Below, piece by piece: positions 1-11,263 of a DNA stretch of 64,000 nt (position 1 is its first letter; each line of letters begins with the position of its first letter). Under the pieces are notes generated by a model. It saw only the letters and a program-made list of their open reading frames with translations, was not told the origin of the DNA and did no database searches. The stretch is from Acinetobacter pullicarnis (GTDB lineage: Bacteria; Pseudomonadota; Gammaproteobacteria; Pseudomonadales; Moraxellaceae): assembly GCF_006352475.1 (NCBI RefSeq), contig NZ_VCMZ01000001.1, forward strand, positions 1,488,001-1,552,000, given 5' to 3'. A program made the position numbers and the translations under genes.

Positions 1-1206
<1,206 letters not shown>

Positions 1207-1250
1207 CTAAACTGTGCAATTAACTTCAAAATATGCCCGCAGTATCCTGC

Positions 1251-1985
1251 TTAAACCACCTGATACTGTAAGCGAGCGAGTGCTTGAATGTCTTGGAGTA
1301 ACTTACGTTTACTCCAAATCATATTCCATGAACTGCCACCAAGTTGACGCCATAAATGCGCCATTTGTAGCCCTGTAAATAAAGTGGCACGGATGCGATT
1401 GGTGTGTGCGCTATCTTTAAATGCCTCAGCATGACCACGCACCATAATCCGCGGATTAATCTGTCCGGCAGTATCGATATAGGTTTGTGCTAAATTGGCA
1501 AGAATACTGGGATGGGTATAGTTATTGTCGAAGAAGGAAAGCTGTTTTAGGATTTTCTGTTGAGATTGTTCAATGATTTCGACGAATTCGGGATTACGAT
1601 AAACCTTTTTTTCCAAGGCTAGCAGTGACATGGCATAGGTCATTGGAAGCTTGGCATCAGCCATTTTGGGGAGTTTTGATTTGGGCGATGGGTTAAAGGG
1701 ATGGGTGATACTGCTTTCTAGAGTTTTGAGGCCTAGGGAAATATCAGCAAGCTGATTAAAGAAATCCATGGTTTGGCTAGAAGAGTTTTCCGCAGCACGA
1801 ATGTTCAAGCTGGCTTTGATCAGATGTTCAAAATAGAAATTGCCACTTTCACCTGTACCTTGTCGCCCTGAAATCGCAGTCATGTGGGTGAGCTGTGTTG
1901 CTTGGAACACAGCGGCCAGTGCCAAAGCACGATTTTGACGATCGTTCAGAGTCTGAGGCTGTTGAAAAGGGAATAACTCAACCAT
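1251..1985 (-). CDS. hflD: HflD-like protein (high-frequency lysogenization homologue)
   Basis: A 244-residue protein with the HflD-family hallmark near its N-terminus ([15 protein letters not shown]), followed by an all-helical body. In E. coli HflD is a peripheral membrane protein that binds phage lambda CII; its function in bacteria without lambda is not settled. The start codon is 12 bases downstream of the mnmA stop and purB follows, so translation is probably coupled. At 244 residues it is somewhat longer than the E. coli protein (about 213). The assignment rests on the N-terminal motif together with the conserved position between mnmA and purB. Confidence 0.88.
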   Translation of the reverse strand: MVELFPFQQPQTLNDRQNRALALAAVFQATQLTHMTAISGRQGTGESGNFYFEHLIKASLNIRAAENSSSQTMDFFNQLADISLGLKTLESSITHPFNPSPKSKLPKMADAKLPMTYAMSLLALEKKVYRNPEFVEIIEQSQQKILKQLSFFDNNYTHPSILANLAQTYIDTAGQINPRIMVRGHAEAFKDSAHTNRIRATLFTGLQMAHLWRQLGGSSWNMIWSKRKLLQDIQALARLQYQVV

Positions 1986-1997
1986 GCCTAATGTCCT

Positions 1998-3131
1998 TTA
2001 TACAAAATGGGGTTTAGCGACGTTGGTGTGATGAATTACGCCACCGCCTAAACAAACTTCATCTAGATAGAATACAACACTTTGTCCCGGTGTTACGGCA
2101 CGCTGCGCTTCATCAAACACAACATGTACGCCATTTTCATGTGCTGGATCTTGAAAAATGGTACAGGCTTGATCCGGTTGGCGATAACGGGTTTTGGCTG
2201 TACAGCGTAACCCTGTTGCTGGAATATTACTTTCACCTGCGACCCAGTCAATGCGTTCACTCCAAAGCTCAGTACTTTGCATTAATGGATGTTCATGACC
2301 TTGACCAACCACCAAACGATTGCCCGGAATATCTTTGTAGAGCACGAACCAAGCGCCTTCTTCAGCACCTTTTAGACCGCCAATGCCAATGCCACCACGT
2401 TGTCCGAGGGTATAGTACATTAAGCCATTATGATCACCAATCTCTTTACCATCGTCTAAGACGATTTTTCCTGGCTGAGCAGGTAGATATTGTTTAAGGA
2501 AATCATTGAAACGGCGTTCACCAATAAAGCAAATACCGGTAGAGTCTTTTTTCTTGGCGGTTGCGAGCTCTAATTCTTCTGCGATTCTGCGCACTTCTGG
2601 TTTTTCGATTTCACCAACAGGGAACAGGGTTTTATCAATTTCACGGCCATGTACGGCATGTAAAAAATAAGTTTGGTCTTTGTTTTGATCAAGACCACGC
2701 AATAGCGGTGCATATTGCTCCCCTTTGCTATTGAGACTTGAGGCACCGCGTCGTGCATAATGTCCTGTCGCAATAAAATCTGCGCCCAAGTGAATGGCAT
2801 GATCGAGAAAGGCACGGAATTTAATTTCTTTATTACATAAAATATCTGGGTTTGGAGTGCGACCAGCGGCATATTCTGCTAAGAAATGCTCAAAGACACG
2901 ATCCCAATATTCCATCGCAAAGTTTGCCGTATGGAGTTTGATGCCAATTTTATCGCAAACTGCTTGTGCATCTGCTAAGTCATCCATGGCAGTGCAGTAT
3001 TCCGTTCCATCATCTTCTTCCCAGTTTTTCATGAAAAGTCCTTCAACTTGATAGCCTTGTTGAAGTAAAAGTGCTGCAGAAACAGATGAATCTACACCAC
3101 CTGACATTCCGACGATGACACGTTGTTGCAT
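1998..3131 (-). CDS. mnmA: tRNA-specific 2-thiouridylase
   Basis: MnmA makes the s2U34 modification of tRNA-Lys, -Glu and -Gln using sulfur relayed through IscS/Tus. The PP-loop SGGVDSS sits at residues 10-16, and the two catalytic cysteines are visible in the CNKEIKF and [10 protein letters not shown] segments. The frame is open up to 3209, but the family N-terminus is [12 protein letters not shown], which places the start at 3131, 4 bases after the nudJ stop and giving 377 residues. An in-frame ATG at 3143 is the alternative; neither has a strong ribosome-binding site, which fits translational coupling to nudJ. Confidence 0.96.
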   Translation of the reverse strand: MQQRVIVGMSGGVDSSVSAALLLQQGYQVEGLFMKNWEEDDGTEYCTAMDDLADAQAVCDKIGIKLHTANFAMEYWDRVFEHFLAEYAAGRTPNPDILCNKEIKFRAFLDHAIHLGADFIATGHYARRGASSLNSKGEQYAPLLRGLDQNKDQTYFLHAVHGREIDKTLFPVGEIEKPEVRRIAEELELATAKKKDSTGICFIGERRFNDFLKQYLPAQPGKIVLDDGKEIGDHNGLMYYTLGQRGGIGIGGLKGAEEGAWFVLYKDIPGNRLVVGQGHEHPLMQSTELWSERIDWVAGESNIPATGLRCTAKTRYRQPDQACTIFQDPAHENGVHVVFDEAQRAVTPGQSVVFYLDEVCLGGGVIHHTNVAKPHFV

Positions 3132-3135
3132 AAAA

Positions 3136-3621
3136 TTAAGCATCCAATTGAGAGGTAAACGGGAGGTTGTGGTGCTCATAGATGAGCGAGAGTGGATAAC
3201 GTTGTCCACTTAAAGCATCTTGAATGGCTTTGATCACCAAGGGACTACGCGCACGCGCACTGGCTTGTAATTCTTCTAAGTCCATCCAGCTGATCCCAAT
3301 AATATCGGTATCGAGTTGTGCATCGTGGTGATGCTGTATCGGTTCGGCAAGAAAACAGAAGCGATAATAGGTACGATCTGGAAACATGGGTGGGGTATAG
3401 GTATAAATCCCAAGCAATGCAGTGATCTTCACTGCATAACCCGTTTCTTCCATGGTTTCGCGCACAGCAGCTTGGATCAGTGTTTCAGCACACTCGACAT
3501 GACCCGCAGGTTGATTGAATACAGCATGCGTAACACCTTTGGTATATTCCTCAACAAAGAGAAATTTACCATTTTTTTCAACGACAGTTGCGACTGTCAC
3601 ATGGGGTTTCCAAGCGGTCAT
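3136..3621 (-). CDS. nudJ: Nudix hydrolase NudJ-like (HMP-PP / nucleoside pyrophosphatase)
   Basis: A 161-residue Nudix hydrolase. The Nudix box G-x5-E-x7-RE-x2-EE-x-G spans residues 40-61, beginning at GHVECAE and ending RETMEETG, with all metal-binding glutamates intact. The E. coli orthologue (YmfB/NudJ) hydrolyses thiamine-precursor pyrophosphates and nucleoside di- and triphosphates and lies in the same place before mnmA. The gene is the first of the nudJ-mnmA-hflD-purB run. A cytosolic housecleaning role is inferred from the family and the synteny. Confidence 0.92.
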   Translation of the reverse strand: MTAWKPHVTVATVVEKNGKFLFVEEYTKGVTHAVFNQPAGHVECAETLIQAAVRETMEETGYAVKITALLGIYTYTPPMFPDRTYYRFCFLAEPIQHHHDAQLDTDIIGISWMDLEELQASARARSPLVIKAIQDALSGQRYPLSLIYEHHNLPFTSQLDA

Positions 3622-3689
3622 TCACAAGCACCATGGGATAAAAGCGCTATTCTACAAAACTTAACTGTTTTTGGCTATGTTTCACAAAT

Positions 3690-4226
3690 TTAACTTTGCA
3701 GATATTGCTGGGCAACTTTGACATAGTTTTGTGCTGAATAAGGCAGAAAGGCAATTTCTTCGGCTGTCAGTGGGCGTATTTTTTTGACCGGGCTGCCAAC
3801 ATATAAATATCCACTTTCCAAACGCTTACGTGGTGGCACTAAACTGCCAGCCCCAATCATGACATCATTTTCGACAATCACATCATCTAAAATCACGGTA
3901 TTAATACCAATCAAAATACGATCACCGAGATGGCAGCCATGTAAGGTGACATGATGCCCAATGGTGACATCCTCACCGATAATTAAAGGTGAGCCATTTG
4001 GCTTACTGGCATTTTTATGGCTCACATGCAGCATACAGTGATCCTGCACATTGCTGTTTTTGCCGATTGTAATACTGTTTACATCGCCACGGATCACTGC
4101 AAACGGCCAGACTGAAACATTTTCAGCCAGTGCGACCTCACCAATGACTACGGAGAGGTCGTCAATATAGCAAGTGGAATCAATTTGGGGACGATGCGCT
4201 AAATACGGACGAATATTTTTTTTCAT
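3690..4226 (-). CDS. Gamma-carbonic-anhydrase-like left-handed beta-helix protein (YrdA family)
   Basis: A 178-residue hexapeptide-repeat protein of the gamma-carbonic anhydrase/YrdA group. The I-G-x-x repeats run from about residue 30 to 145. Candidate zinc-ligand histidines occur in QDHCMLHVSH and in IGHHVTLHGCH. The frame is open to 4289, but the upstream part falls in the dacC terminator hairpin; the family start MKKNIRPYLAHRP gives ATG 4226. Many YrdA proteins show little or no carbonic anhydrase activity, so the reaction is uncertain. It appears to be a single gene between nudJ and dacC. Confidence 0.9.
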   Translation of the reverse strand: MKKNIRPYLAHRPQIDSTCYIDDLSVVIGEVALAENVSVWPFAVIRGDVNSITIGKNSNVQDHCMLHVSHKNASKPNGSPLIIGEDVTIGHHVTLHGCHLGDRILIGINTVILDDVIVENDVMIGAGSLVPPRKRLESGYLYVGSPVKKIRPLTAEEIAFLPYSAQNYVKVAQQYLQS

Positions 4227-4282
4227 GTAAAAGATCTCAGGGCGAAAATGGCGCGACAAGCGCTGGCTAGACAGCAAAGAGA

Positions 4283-4314
4283 AAAGCATCCGTATAATTC
4301 AATACGGATGCTTT
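4283..4314 (-). terminator. Intrinsic terminator of dacC
   Basis: A 13-bp perfect stem (AAAGCATCCGTAT paired with ATACGGATGCTTT) around a 6-base loop, ending in a short T-run when read on the minus strand. It lies 70 bases past the dacC stop codon and reaches the longest possible start of the next gene, which supports the shorter start there. Confidence 0.8.
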
Positions 4315-4383
4315 ATGTTGGGGCTCAAATGTTTAATGCTCAATATCGAAAATTGCGTTGCATGGCAATCTAAGGCTCAGAGC

Positions 4384-5532
4384 TTAAAATAAGTTACTAA
4401 AAAACAATTTGATATGGTCAATCATGCGCGAGAAGAAACCCGCCTCTTCAACGGCATTTAAGGCAACCAATGGTTTTTCAGCAATCACTTTACCATCTAA
4501 GGTTGCGATCATTTTACCGACCACTTGACCTTGTTTAAGTGGTGCATTTAAATTGGGTTGTACTGAAATTTGGGTTTTAATTTCATTGGCCTGACCGCGT
4601 GGCAAGGTGACATTAAAGGCTTCAGCTAAGCCGACTTTAACGCTATCTTCGGTACCAAACCAAACTTTAGGACTGCTCAACACTTGTTTGCCCGGTTGTA
4701 CTGCGACGGTTTCAAAGTTTGAATAGCCCCAAGCCAATAATTCACGAGTTTGAGTTGCGCGTGCTTGGATTGTTGGCGCACCAAAAATCACCGAAATCAG
4801 ACGCATCGGACCACGTTTCGCAGAAGTGGTTAAGCAATAACCGGCTTCTTCGGTATGACCGGTTTTTAAACCATCTACACTTGGGTCGGTATACAGTAAG
4901 GCATTACGGTTGCCTTGTTTGATCCCATTGAAGCTAAATTCTTTTTCAGAGTAAATCGGATAGTATTTTGAGCTGTCACGAATAATATGCTGTGCCAACA
5001 ATGCCATATCTTTGGCCGTTGAGTAATGGCCTTCAGCTGGCATACCGGTTGAGTTAATAAAGTGGGTATTGGTTAAGCCTATACGTTTTGCTTCTTGGTT
5101 CATGCTGTAGGCAAATGCACCCTCATTGCCGGCAATATGCTCCGCCATGGCCTTCGATGCATCATTACCCGATTGAATAATAATGCCGCGTAGCATTTCG
5201 AGTACGCTTGCAGTTCCATTTAGTGGCACATACATACATGATTCGGTGCTGCTCCCACGGCACCAAGCAGATTCATTCATACGAACTTTTTCTGCTTCGG
5301 TGAGTTCACCCTTCAATAATTTTTGTTCAATAATATAACTTGTCATCATTTTCGTCATTGACGCTGGTGCAAGTTTTTCATTTTCATTTTTTGAAGCGAG
5401 GATTTGTCCTGTTTCATAGTCCATTAAAACATAAGACTTATTGTTCAGTTCTGGCGGTGTCGTTAAAACAGTTGCTGCATAGCTAAAGCTTGGTAATAGT
5501 ATTGCTGCAGCAATGGCACATTTATGGATCAT
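4384..5532 (-). CDS. dacC: D-alanyl-D-alanine carboxypeptidase (PBP5/6 type)
   Basis: A low-molecular-mass penicillin-binding protein that trims the terminal D-Ala from peptidoglycan stem peptides. It has an N-terminal signal peptide (cleavage near residue 19, SYA-A) and the peptidase S11 active-site motifs in order: S58-M-T-K61, S121-G-N123 and K223-T-G225. The PBP5 C-terminal beta domain follows from about residue 275, and the C-terminus ends in an amphipathic helix rich in Phe (FFSRMIDHIKLFFSNLF) that would anchor it to the outer face of the inner membrane. The length of 382 residues is normal for the family. The gene is monocistronic with its own terminator. Confidence 0.96.
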   Translation of the reverse strand: MIHKCAIAAAILLPSFSYAATVLTTPPELNNKSYVLMDYETGQILASKNENEKLAPASMTKMMTSYIIEQKLLKGELTEAEKVRMNESAWCRGSSTESCMYVPLNGTASVLEMLRGIIIQSGNDASKAMAEHIAGNEGAFAYSMNQEAKRIGLTNTHFINSTGMPAEGHYSTAKDMALLAQHIIRDSSKYYPIYSEKEFSFNGIKQGNRNALLYTDPSVDGLKTGHTEEAGYCLTTSAKRGPMRLISVIFGAPTIQARATQTRELLAWGYSNFETVAVQPGKQVLSSPKVWFGTEDSVKVGLAEAFNVTLPRGQANEIKTQISVQPNLNAPLKQGQVVGKMIATLDGKVIAEKPLVALNAVEEAGFFSRMIDHIKLFFSNLF

Positions 5533-5643
5533 TCTCTGTAATTCCGATAACTTTTATGGGTGTAATAGGCTTTGCATTTTAGGTGAAAGCTGAGCCGACT
5601 TCTACGAAGGAGATCGGCATATCGCTAACGAATTGTAACTAAC

Positions 5644-6066
5644 TTATTTATACGCCTGATAGTTGATAACATTTTGACAAATCGCAAGATTTGCCTGATC
5701 GCCAGCTTTTTTTGCATCTTCACGTGCTTCTAAAAGTGCAGGTTCAAATTTGGCTTGCAGGCTTATACTTTTGAGCGCAGCAACTGGATTTTTAGTTTCT
5801 GGTAAATAGTCTTTGACAAGTAAGCCATAACCTTTGGCAAAGTCTTGTCCTTTATCAATCAGTTTTGGGCAGATTTCAGAAAGTACATAAATCGCAGCTA
5901 ATTCTTCCTGAGTCACATTTTGTTGAGTGACCTCGATATTCTCATCCTGTTTTTCGCTGCTGTCACTTGCTGCATAAGCACTTGAAATAAATAATGTTGA
6001 AGTACTAAATAAAGCAACAGTTAAAATATTGCTCAATTTTGAGTGCTTGAGTTTCAAAGACATCAT
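5644..6066 (-). CDS. Small secreted protein of unknown function
   Basis: 140 residues with a clear signal peptide (hydrophobic stretch from about residue 13 to 30, cleavage at AYA-ASD). The mature part is acidic and predicted helical, with two cysteines (around C86 and C130) that could form a disulfide in the periplasm. I do not recognise the family. Two adjacent ATG codons (6066 and 6063) are possible starts. The upstream gene surE is divergent, about 330 bases away. Confidence 0.75.
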   Translation of the reverse strand: MMSLKLKHSKLSNILTVALFSTSTLFISSAYAASDSSEKQDENIEVTQQNVTQEELAAIYVLSEICPKLIDKGQDFAKGYGLLVKDYLPETKNPVAALKSISLQAKFEPALLEAREDAKKAGDQANLAICQNVINYQAYK

Positions 6067-6393
6067 AGATATAGCCTAACTTAACTAAATGATTTGTTTA
6101 GATTAAACAATTCTTATTAGAAAGTAATGCCGGAAATGTATCGTTGATGTAGGTTTTGCCCTGAATATTGAATAATTTTTTAAAAACAAACAATTTTATA
6201 GCGCATGCGCGCTGTGGGATTGCATTTTTTATGACCAAATGGCGGTGGTGTCGGCAAAACTTGCGTTATGATGTGTGGATATTGGGTGAACCTGCATCAC
6301 TTTCTCTGCATCAATGCTCAGCTGAGTTATTTTAAAATGCGAAAAATGTGGGAGCGCGTTTAAATAAACAGTCAATAAAATCGAGTAGATCAA
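6067..6393. other. Divergent intergenic region before surE
   Basis: 327 bases between the secreted-protein gene and surE. It must hold both promoters. It contains a short GC-rich palindrome (GCGCATGCGC at about 6201-6210) and AT-rich stretches. No open frame with a convincing start, no RNA gene and no strong terminator were seen. Confidence 0.5.
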
Positions 6394-7167
6394 GTGAATA
6401 TTTTAATTGCAAATGATGATGGTGTTTTTGCACCGGGTATTCAAGCGTTGGCCGAAGCACTTAAGCCGCTTGGGCGAGTGGTTGTGGTCGCGCCTGAAAG
6501 TGAGCGCAGTGGCTATTCGAGTGCTTTGACTTTAGATCGGCCGTTACGTCCCATTCAAATTGCACCAGATATTTGGTCTGTAAATGGCACACCAGCAGAC
6601 TGTGTGTATTTGTCCATGAATGGCATGTTCGATTTTGAATTTGACCTGGTAGTCAGTGGAATTAACAGCGGTGCAAACTTAGGTGACGATGTTTTGTATT
6701 CGGGGACAGTGGGGGCAGCATTTGAAGGACGTTTAATGAAACATCCAGCGATTGCGGTTTCTTTGGCTGGCCCCAATGTGCGGACTTACGAACATCCTGC
6801 GGATTATGCACAAGCTGCGCAATGGGTACATGATTTTATTCGCAGTGGTTTACCACAAGTGCCACCACGTCATATTTTAAATATTAATATTCCAGATGTT
6901 GAGCAGATCCAAGGGGTGCAACTGACCTATCAAGGCCGTCGTCTACAGTCGAAGCCAATTACCAGTCATGTTGATCCACGTGGTCGTCAGGTGTATTGGA
7001 TTGGTTTGGCAGGCGAAGCTGTAACCGATCCGAAAAAAAGTCAGCAAAACTTGCAATCTGATTTTTTCGCAATTGCAAATGGTTGTATCAGTATTACACC
7101 GATCCAAATGGATGCTACAAATTACGAGGTTTTAACCACTTTGGCACGTCAGTTTCATGCAAATTGA
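6394..7167 (+). CDS. surE: 5'/3'-nucleotidase SurE
   Basis: SurE dephosphorylates nucleoside 5'- and 3'-monophosphates and is linked to stationary-phase survival. The metal-binding residues D8 and D9 (NDDGVFAPG), S39 (SERSGYSS) and N91 ([11 protein letters not shown]) are all present. The start is GTG at 6394; the family N-terminus [10 protein letters not shown] confirms it. The length of 257 residues is normal. nlpD follows 147 bases downstream on the same strand, the usual pairing in gammaproteobacteria, although the pcm gene often found between them is missing here. Confidence 0.97.
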   Translation: MNILIANDDGVFAPGIQALAEALKPLGRVVVVAPESERSGYSSALTLDRPLRPIQIAPDIWSVNGTPADCVYLSMNGMFDFEFDLVVSGINSGANLGDDVLYSGTVGAAFEGRLMKHPAIAVSLAGPNVRTYEHPADYAQAAQWVHDFIRSGLPQVPPRHILNINIPDVEQIQGVQLTYQGRRLQSKPITSHVDPRGRQVYWIGLAGEAVTDPKKSQQNLQSDFFAIANGCISITPIQMDATNYEVLTTLARQFHAN

Positions 7168-7314
7168 ACCTGAGCCGTGTAAATATGAAGCGTTGCAGGA
7201 CATGAGTGTTATATGTTTGTGAAAATGTGCGCTAAAACGAGGAAATAGCATGCATTTTTGCTAACCTTAACGTCAATTGAATTTTTATTTTATGAATGTA
7301 AGAGAGGGGAACCC

Positions 7315-8133
7315 ATGCTTTTGGCTCGAACGCAGCATGTTTTTGGCTTACCGAAGGTCTTGATTAATACAATTTTATTGACCACTGCGGTAACAGCAAC
7401 ATTAGCAATAACAGGATGTGCATCCAAACCTCAAATGAATACGCAGACGCGTGCGATGAACGCACCTGATTTTTATACCGTTCGTGCTGGGGATACGCTA
7501 AGTGGTATTGCAACACGTTATGGTTTGAACTATATCAGCGTGGCGGAAATGAATGGAATCTCTGCGCCCTATGTCATTTATGTGAGCCAATCAATTCGTC
7601 TAAAAAAATCGGGGAATAGTTATAATCAGCCGACAACGGTTGCCACAAAACCACTTAACACAACTGACAACCAGATTCAACGTCAACAAATTACCTTGCC
7701 AAAAAATCAACCGAATACCGTGCCTGCAACGGTAAAACCAGTGGTTCCTGTGAATGCCCAAACCAACTCAGGTTGGTTACGTCCGAGTACGGGTCCAGTG
7801 ATTGCTAACTTTAATTTGGCGAACAATATTAAAGGGATTCAATACGGTGGTAATCAAGGCGATCCAGTCTATGCATCTGCAAATGGGCAAGTGGTTTATG
7901 CCGCAGATGGCTTAAAAGAATATGGCAACTTGGTCTTGATCAAACACGCGGGGGGCTACATCACGGCCTATGCGCATAACAGCAAAATGCTGGTAAAAAG
8001 TGGTGACAACGTCACTGCTGGTAAAAAGATTGCTGAAATGGGCTCTAGTGGAACAAATCGTGTTATGCTCGAATTTCAGATGCGTTTAGATGGCAAACCT
8101 ATCAATCCTACAAATTTATTGCCAACTAAATAA
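7315..8133 (+). CDS. nlpD: NlpD-type LysM/LytM lipoprotein, probable amidase activator
   Basis: A 272-residue outer-membrane lipoprotein: membrane segment then lipobox I-T-G-C, a LysM peptidoglycan-binding domain at about residues 48-95 (YTVRAGDTLSGIATRYGL), a Gln/Asn/Thr/Pro-rich linker, and a C-terminal M23 (LytM) domain. The M23 metal site is degenerate: the aspartate of the first motif is replaced (GIQYGG) and the final HxH motif reads MLEFQ. This marks a non-catalytic LytM factor, which in E. coli NlpD activates the cell-separation amidase AmiC. ATG 7315 is preceded by AGAGAGGGGA; a TTG 57 bases upstream lacks a ribosome-binding site. Confidence 0.92.
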   Translation: MLLARTQHVFGLPKVLINTILLTTAVTATLAITGCASKPQMNTQTRAMNAPDFYTVRAGDTLSGIATRYGLNYISVAEMNGISAPYVIYVSQSIRLKKSGNSYNQPTTVATKPLNTTDNQIQRQQITLPKNQPNTVPATVKPVVPVNAQTNSGWLRPSTGPVIANFNLANNIKGIQYGGNQGDPVYASANGQVVYAADGLKEYGNLVLIKHAGGYITAYAHNSKMLVKSGDNVTAGKKIAEMGSSGTNRVMLEFQMRLDGKPINPTNLLPTK

Positions 8134-8164
8134 ATATTTTCAACGCAAAGCATAAATTAATTCG

Positions 8165-8170
8165 TATAAT
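8165..8170 (+). promoter_or_regulatory. Probable -10 element of the LysR gene
   Basis: A consensus TATAAT lies 59 bases upstream of the LysR ATG at 8229 and just past the nlpD stop. A clear -35 partner is not visible, so only the -10 is called. Confidence 0.4.
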
Positions 8171-8228
8171 ACAATGAGTTGCTTCTATGAAAATGTTTGA
8201 AGCATTTCATGGTTTTAGAGGGAAATTT

Positions 8229-9161
8229 ATGTTAGATCAACTTCGAGCAATGGGTGTTTTCGCTTGTGTTGTTGAGAAAAGTTCGTTTAGTGGCGCTGCC
8301 CGTGAACTTGGAATCACCACAAGTGCTGTGAGCCAACAGGTACGTTCTTTAGAACAGGAAATGGAAGTCACACTTCTACACCGTTCTACACGACGTTTAA
8401 GTTTGACTGAAGTTGGACAAGCTTTTTTTCATAGCTGTCAGGAAATGCTCGCTGCTGCTGAACGTGGAAAAATCCGAATCAATGAATTGCGTGATGATTT
8501 AGTCGGTGATCTACGGATTTCAACTACACCAGAATTGGGCGCTGTACATGTTGCGCCTGCGTTATCACATTGGATGTCAGCGCACCGTGGCCTCAAAGTT
8601 CACTTTGAGGCAGATAATAAATTTGTTGATCTGATTGAGGAAAAAATAGATATCGCGATACGGATGTGCGCGAAAATCGAAGAGTCAGCTGAACTTAATT
8701 CAATGGTTTTGGCAAAAGTCGATCAGGTTTTGGTCGCATCACCAAGCTATCTCAATCAAAGTATGCCTATTTCTCGCCCAGAAGATTTGATTAATCATGA
8801 TTTAATTCCAATCAATAGCATGAAGAATTATCAGCATTTATCATTTCAACATGCAGCAACCAAAGAAGCTGTATTCTTAGATATGACCAATCGTATTGAA
8901 ACCAATAACGTTTTTGTGGCGAAGTCTTTATGCCAAAATGGACACGGAATCGCGCGACTGCTCTATTTAGATGTACAAAAAGATTTAATGAGTGGGGCGT
9001 TGGTTGAGGTTTTACCTGAATGGCGCTTGCCTGCATTCTTATTGACGGCAATGACGTTAAAAAGAGAAGCAGCACCAATGAAAATTCAGCGTTGCCTTGA
9101 TGCATTAAAACAATACTTTAGCCAGCTTCCTGGTGGCCGAGTTTATCAAGAAGTATCTTAA
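8229..9161 (+). CDS. LysR-family transcriptional regulator
   Basis: 310 residues. The winged helix-turn-helix occupies residues 1-60 (FSGAARELGITTSAVSQQVR), followed by a LysR substrate-binding domain from about residue 90. ATG 8229 has AGAGGGAAA upstream; an ATG 42 bases earlier has none. The next gene, argD, converges from the other side across a strong terminator, so the target is not given by a divergent neighbour. It is of the DmlR-like subgroup by general sequence look. The effector is unknown. Confidence 0.9.
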   Translation: MLDQLRAMGVFACVVEKSSFSGAARELGITTSAVSQQVRSLEQEMEVTLLHRSTRRLSLTEVGQAFFHSCQEMLAAAERGKIRINELRDDLVGDLRISTTPELGAVHVAPALSHWMSAHRGLKVHFEADNKFVDLIEEKIDIAIRMCAKIEESAELNSMVLAKVDQVLVASPSYLNQSMPISRPEDLINHDLIPINSMKNYQHLSFQHAATKEAVFLDMTNRIETNNVFVAKSLCQNGHGIARLLYLDVQKDLMSGALVEVLPEWRLPAFLLTAMTLKREAAPMKIQRCLDALKQYFSQLPGGRVYQEVS

Positions 9162-9184
9162 TCTCAGTATGTTGGGGTAGATTA

Positions 9185-9229
9185 AGATAAAATAGAAAAG
9201 CCGCAATAAGCGGCTTTTCTATTTTATCT
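9185..9229. terminator. Bidirectional terminator between the LysR gene and argD
   Basis: A perfect 20-bp inverted repeat (9185-9204 with 9210-9229) around a 5-base AATAA loop. The GC core GCCGC/GCGGC is flanked by A-rich and T-rich arms, so it reads as an intrinsic terminator on either strand. It serves the two convergent genes. Confidence 0.92.
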
Positions 9230-9323
9230 ATTTATAGAATCAGACAGAAATGAACATGCGAAAAAGCAGATCAACGCACCGCGCCAGCCTGCATAAATCA
9301 GGCTAGCCGGCATAATCAAACGC

Positions 9324-10535
9324 TTAAGCGAGAAACTCACGAATCGCAGGCACTAAGCGTTGTAGTAAATCATCGGCTTGTTGTTGATCCATGTTCAGTG
9401 CAGGCAGTAGACGAACCACATTACCCGCCGTGACATTAATCAGTAAGTGCTTTTGATCACGCGTGATATCGACTAATTCAGCACAGTTTTTAGGTAACTC
9501 AATGCCGATCATCATGCCAAAGCCGCGCACAATAACTTTTTGCTCCGCCAATTGAGTACGGAGTTGTTCGACCAAGTAATTGCCAATTTTTGCAGCATTT
9601 TCAACAATATTTTCTTTTTCAATCAAATCAATCACGGTATACACAATACGTGAGCCGAGGGTCGTACCACTATAGGTTGAACCATGGTTACCCGCAGTTA
9701 AAATGCCCGCACCACGTCCTTGGGTCATAACAGCACCGATCGGGAAGCCGTTACCAAGGCCTTTGGCAGTGGTCAGCACATCAGGCACGGCTGAGGTATG
9801 CTGATATGCAAAGTACTGACCTGTACGACCATTACCGGTTTGGATCTCATCAAGCATCATTAACCATTGATGTTGATTACATAAATCACGTACTTCTTCT
9901 AAATAAGAAAAGCCTTGTGGTGCGGTATTGATCCCACCTTCGCCTTGAATAGGCTCAAGTAAAATCGCAACAATATCTGGATGTTGTAAGGCTGCTTCTT
10001 GGATCGCAGCAATATCACCAAAAGGTACACGAATAAAGCCTTCAACCAAGGGGCCAAAGCCTTCTTGTACTTTTGCGTTGCCTGTTGCAGAAAGGGTTGC
10101 AAGGGTACGGCCGTGGAATGAGCCTTCAGCCACAATAATTTTAGGGACAGTAATCCCTTGCTGGTGACCGTATTTACGTGCAACTTTAATCGCACCTTCG
10201 TTGGCTTCAGCACCACTATTGGCGAAGAAAATCTCTTGCATACCCGACACAGCAGCCAGTTTTTGTGCTGCTGCAGTTTGCCAAGGAATCTCATAGAGAT
10301 TACTGGTGTGGATGAGTGCGGCAGCTTGCTCAGCAATGGCTTCAGCCAAGACAGGGTGCGCATGACCCAGTCCACAAACCGCAATGCCTGTTAATGCATC
10401 GAGGTATTCAACACCTGTGTCGCTATATAAATAAGAGCCTCGGCCTCGGACAAAGCTGATCGGCTGACGGCCAAAGACTGGCATCAAATGAGAAGGTTGA
10501 TCAGGTTGAACAGGGGCGAGATGAAGGTCGTTCAT
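9324..10535 (-). CDS. argD: Acetylornithine / succinyl-diaminopimelate aminotransferase
   Basis: A class III PLP-dependent aminotransferase of arginine (and often lysine) synthesis, 403 residues. The PLP lysine is K258 in TTAKGLGNGFPIGA, the PLP-nitrogen-binding aspartate is D229 in MLDEIQTGNGRTG, and the phosphate-binding NSGAEANEGAIK lies at residues 106-117. The N-terminus has a short extension (MNDLHLAPVQPDQPSH) compared with E. coli. The gene is monocistronic on the minus strand, and grxD diverges from it 160 bases upstream. Confidence 0.95.
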   Translation of the reverse strand: MNDLHLAPVQPDQPSHLMPVFGRQPISFVRGRGSYLYSDTGVEYLDALTGIAVCGLGHAHPVLAEAIAEQAAALIHTSNLYEIPWQTAAAQKLAAVSGMQEIFFANSGAEANEGAIKVARKYGHQQGITVPKIIVAEGSFHGRTLATLSATGNAKVQEGFGPLVEGFIRVPFGDIAAIQEAALQHPDIVAILLEPIQGEGGINTAPQGFSYLEEVRDLCNQHQWLMMLDEIQTGNGRTGQYFAYQHTSAVPDVLTTAKGLGNGFPIGAVMTQGRGAGILTAGNHGSTYSGTTLGSRIVYTVIDLIEKENIVENAAKIGNYLVEQLRTQLAEQKVIVRGFGMMIGIELPKNCAELVDITRDQKHLLINVTAGNVVRLLPALNMDQQQADDLLQRLVPAIREFLA

Positions 10536-10662
10536 AATGAGCTCTTATCTGTAAGGTTAAATGTGAAACTTTATATAAGCAAAAATGGCAGCAAATTTAA
10601 AGCCTAAAGCGAAATATAAATGGAATTATTGCTTTAGAGATACTGTTTTGATTCATTTTGGG

Positions 10663-10668
10663 TATAAT
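10663..10668 (+). promoter_or_regulatory. Probable -10 element of grxD
   Basis: TATAAT 29 bases before the grxD start. The best -35 candidate, TACTGT at 10641-10646 with a 16-base spacer, is weak. Confidence 0.45.
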
Positions 10669-10696
10669 GCAGCTTAGAATAGTTGAGGATTGATCA

Positions 10697-11038
10697 ATGA
10701 CTGAACAAGCACGTGATACTGAAGCGTTAATTCGTGACCAAATTGCTAAACATGCCGTACTGCTTTATATGAAGGGTACCCCACAGTTTCCACAATGCGG
10801 TTTTTCTGCGCGTGCGGTAGAAGCACTGAGTCAAATTGGTCGTCCTTTTGCTTATGTTAATATTTTAGAAAACCAAGATATTCGTACGATGTTACCGCAA
10901 ATCGCTAATTGGCCAACTTTTCCACAATTGTGGATTAATGCTGAATTGATCGGTGGTAGCGATATTATGCTTGAGATGTTCCAAAATGGTGAACTGAAAA
11001 GCCTGATCGAACAGTATAGCCCTGCACCAGAGGCTTAA
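10697..11038 (+). CDS. grxD: Monothiol glutaredoxin (Grx4 type)
   Basis: A 113-residue class II glutaredoxin with the C34-G-F-S active site and the conserved WPTFPQLW and GGSDI segments that bind glutathione. Such proteins hold and transfer [2Fe-2S] clusters with BolA partners and serve iron homeostasis rather than general disulfide reduction. It is monocistronic, with its own promoter and a strong terminator. Confidence 0.97.
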   Translation: MTEQARDTEALIRDQIAKHAVLLYMKGTPQFPQCGFSARAVEALSQIGRPFAYVNILENQDIRTMLPQIANWPTFPQLWINAELIGGSDIMLEMFQNGELKSLIEQYSPAPEA

Positions 11039-11072
11039 GTCTACGCACGGCGAAAACGCTAAACGAGACTGA

Positions 11073-11107
11073 AAAAAAACGAGCGATCATATCGCTCGTT
11101 TTTTTGT
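11073..11107 (+). terminator. Intrinsic terminator of grxD
   Basis: A 9-bp stem ACGAGCGAT/ATCGCTCGT with a 3-base loop, flanked by an A-run upstream and a T-run of seven to eight bases downstream. Confidence 0.9.
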
Positions 11108-11263
11108 GTCTGGACATCAAGAAATAAGTATATTTATTGCTGATCGCTAGACTTTTTTCTCATGAAGGAGGGCATATGCTAAGTGTTGCGCTGCAAGCAT
11201 TCCCCCCTCTTTTTTCAAAGATTAACCCGCTATGCTGCAAGGGGGGAGCTTGAGTGGTCTCAC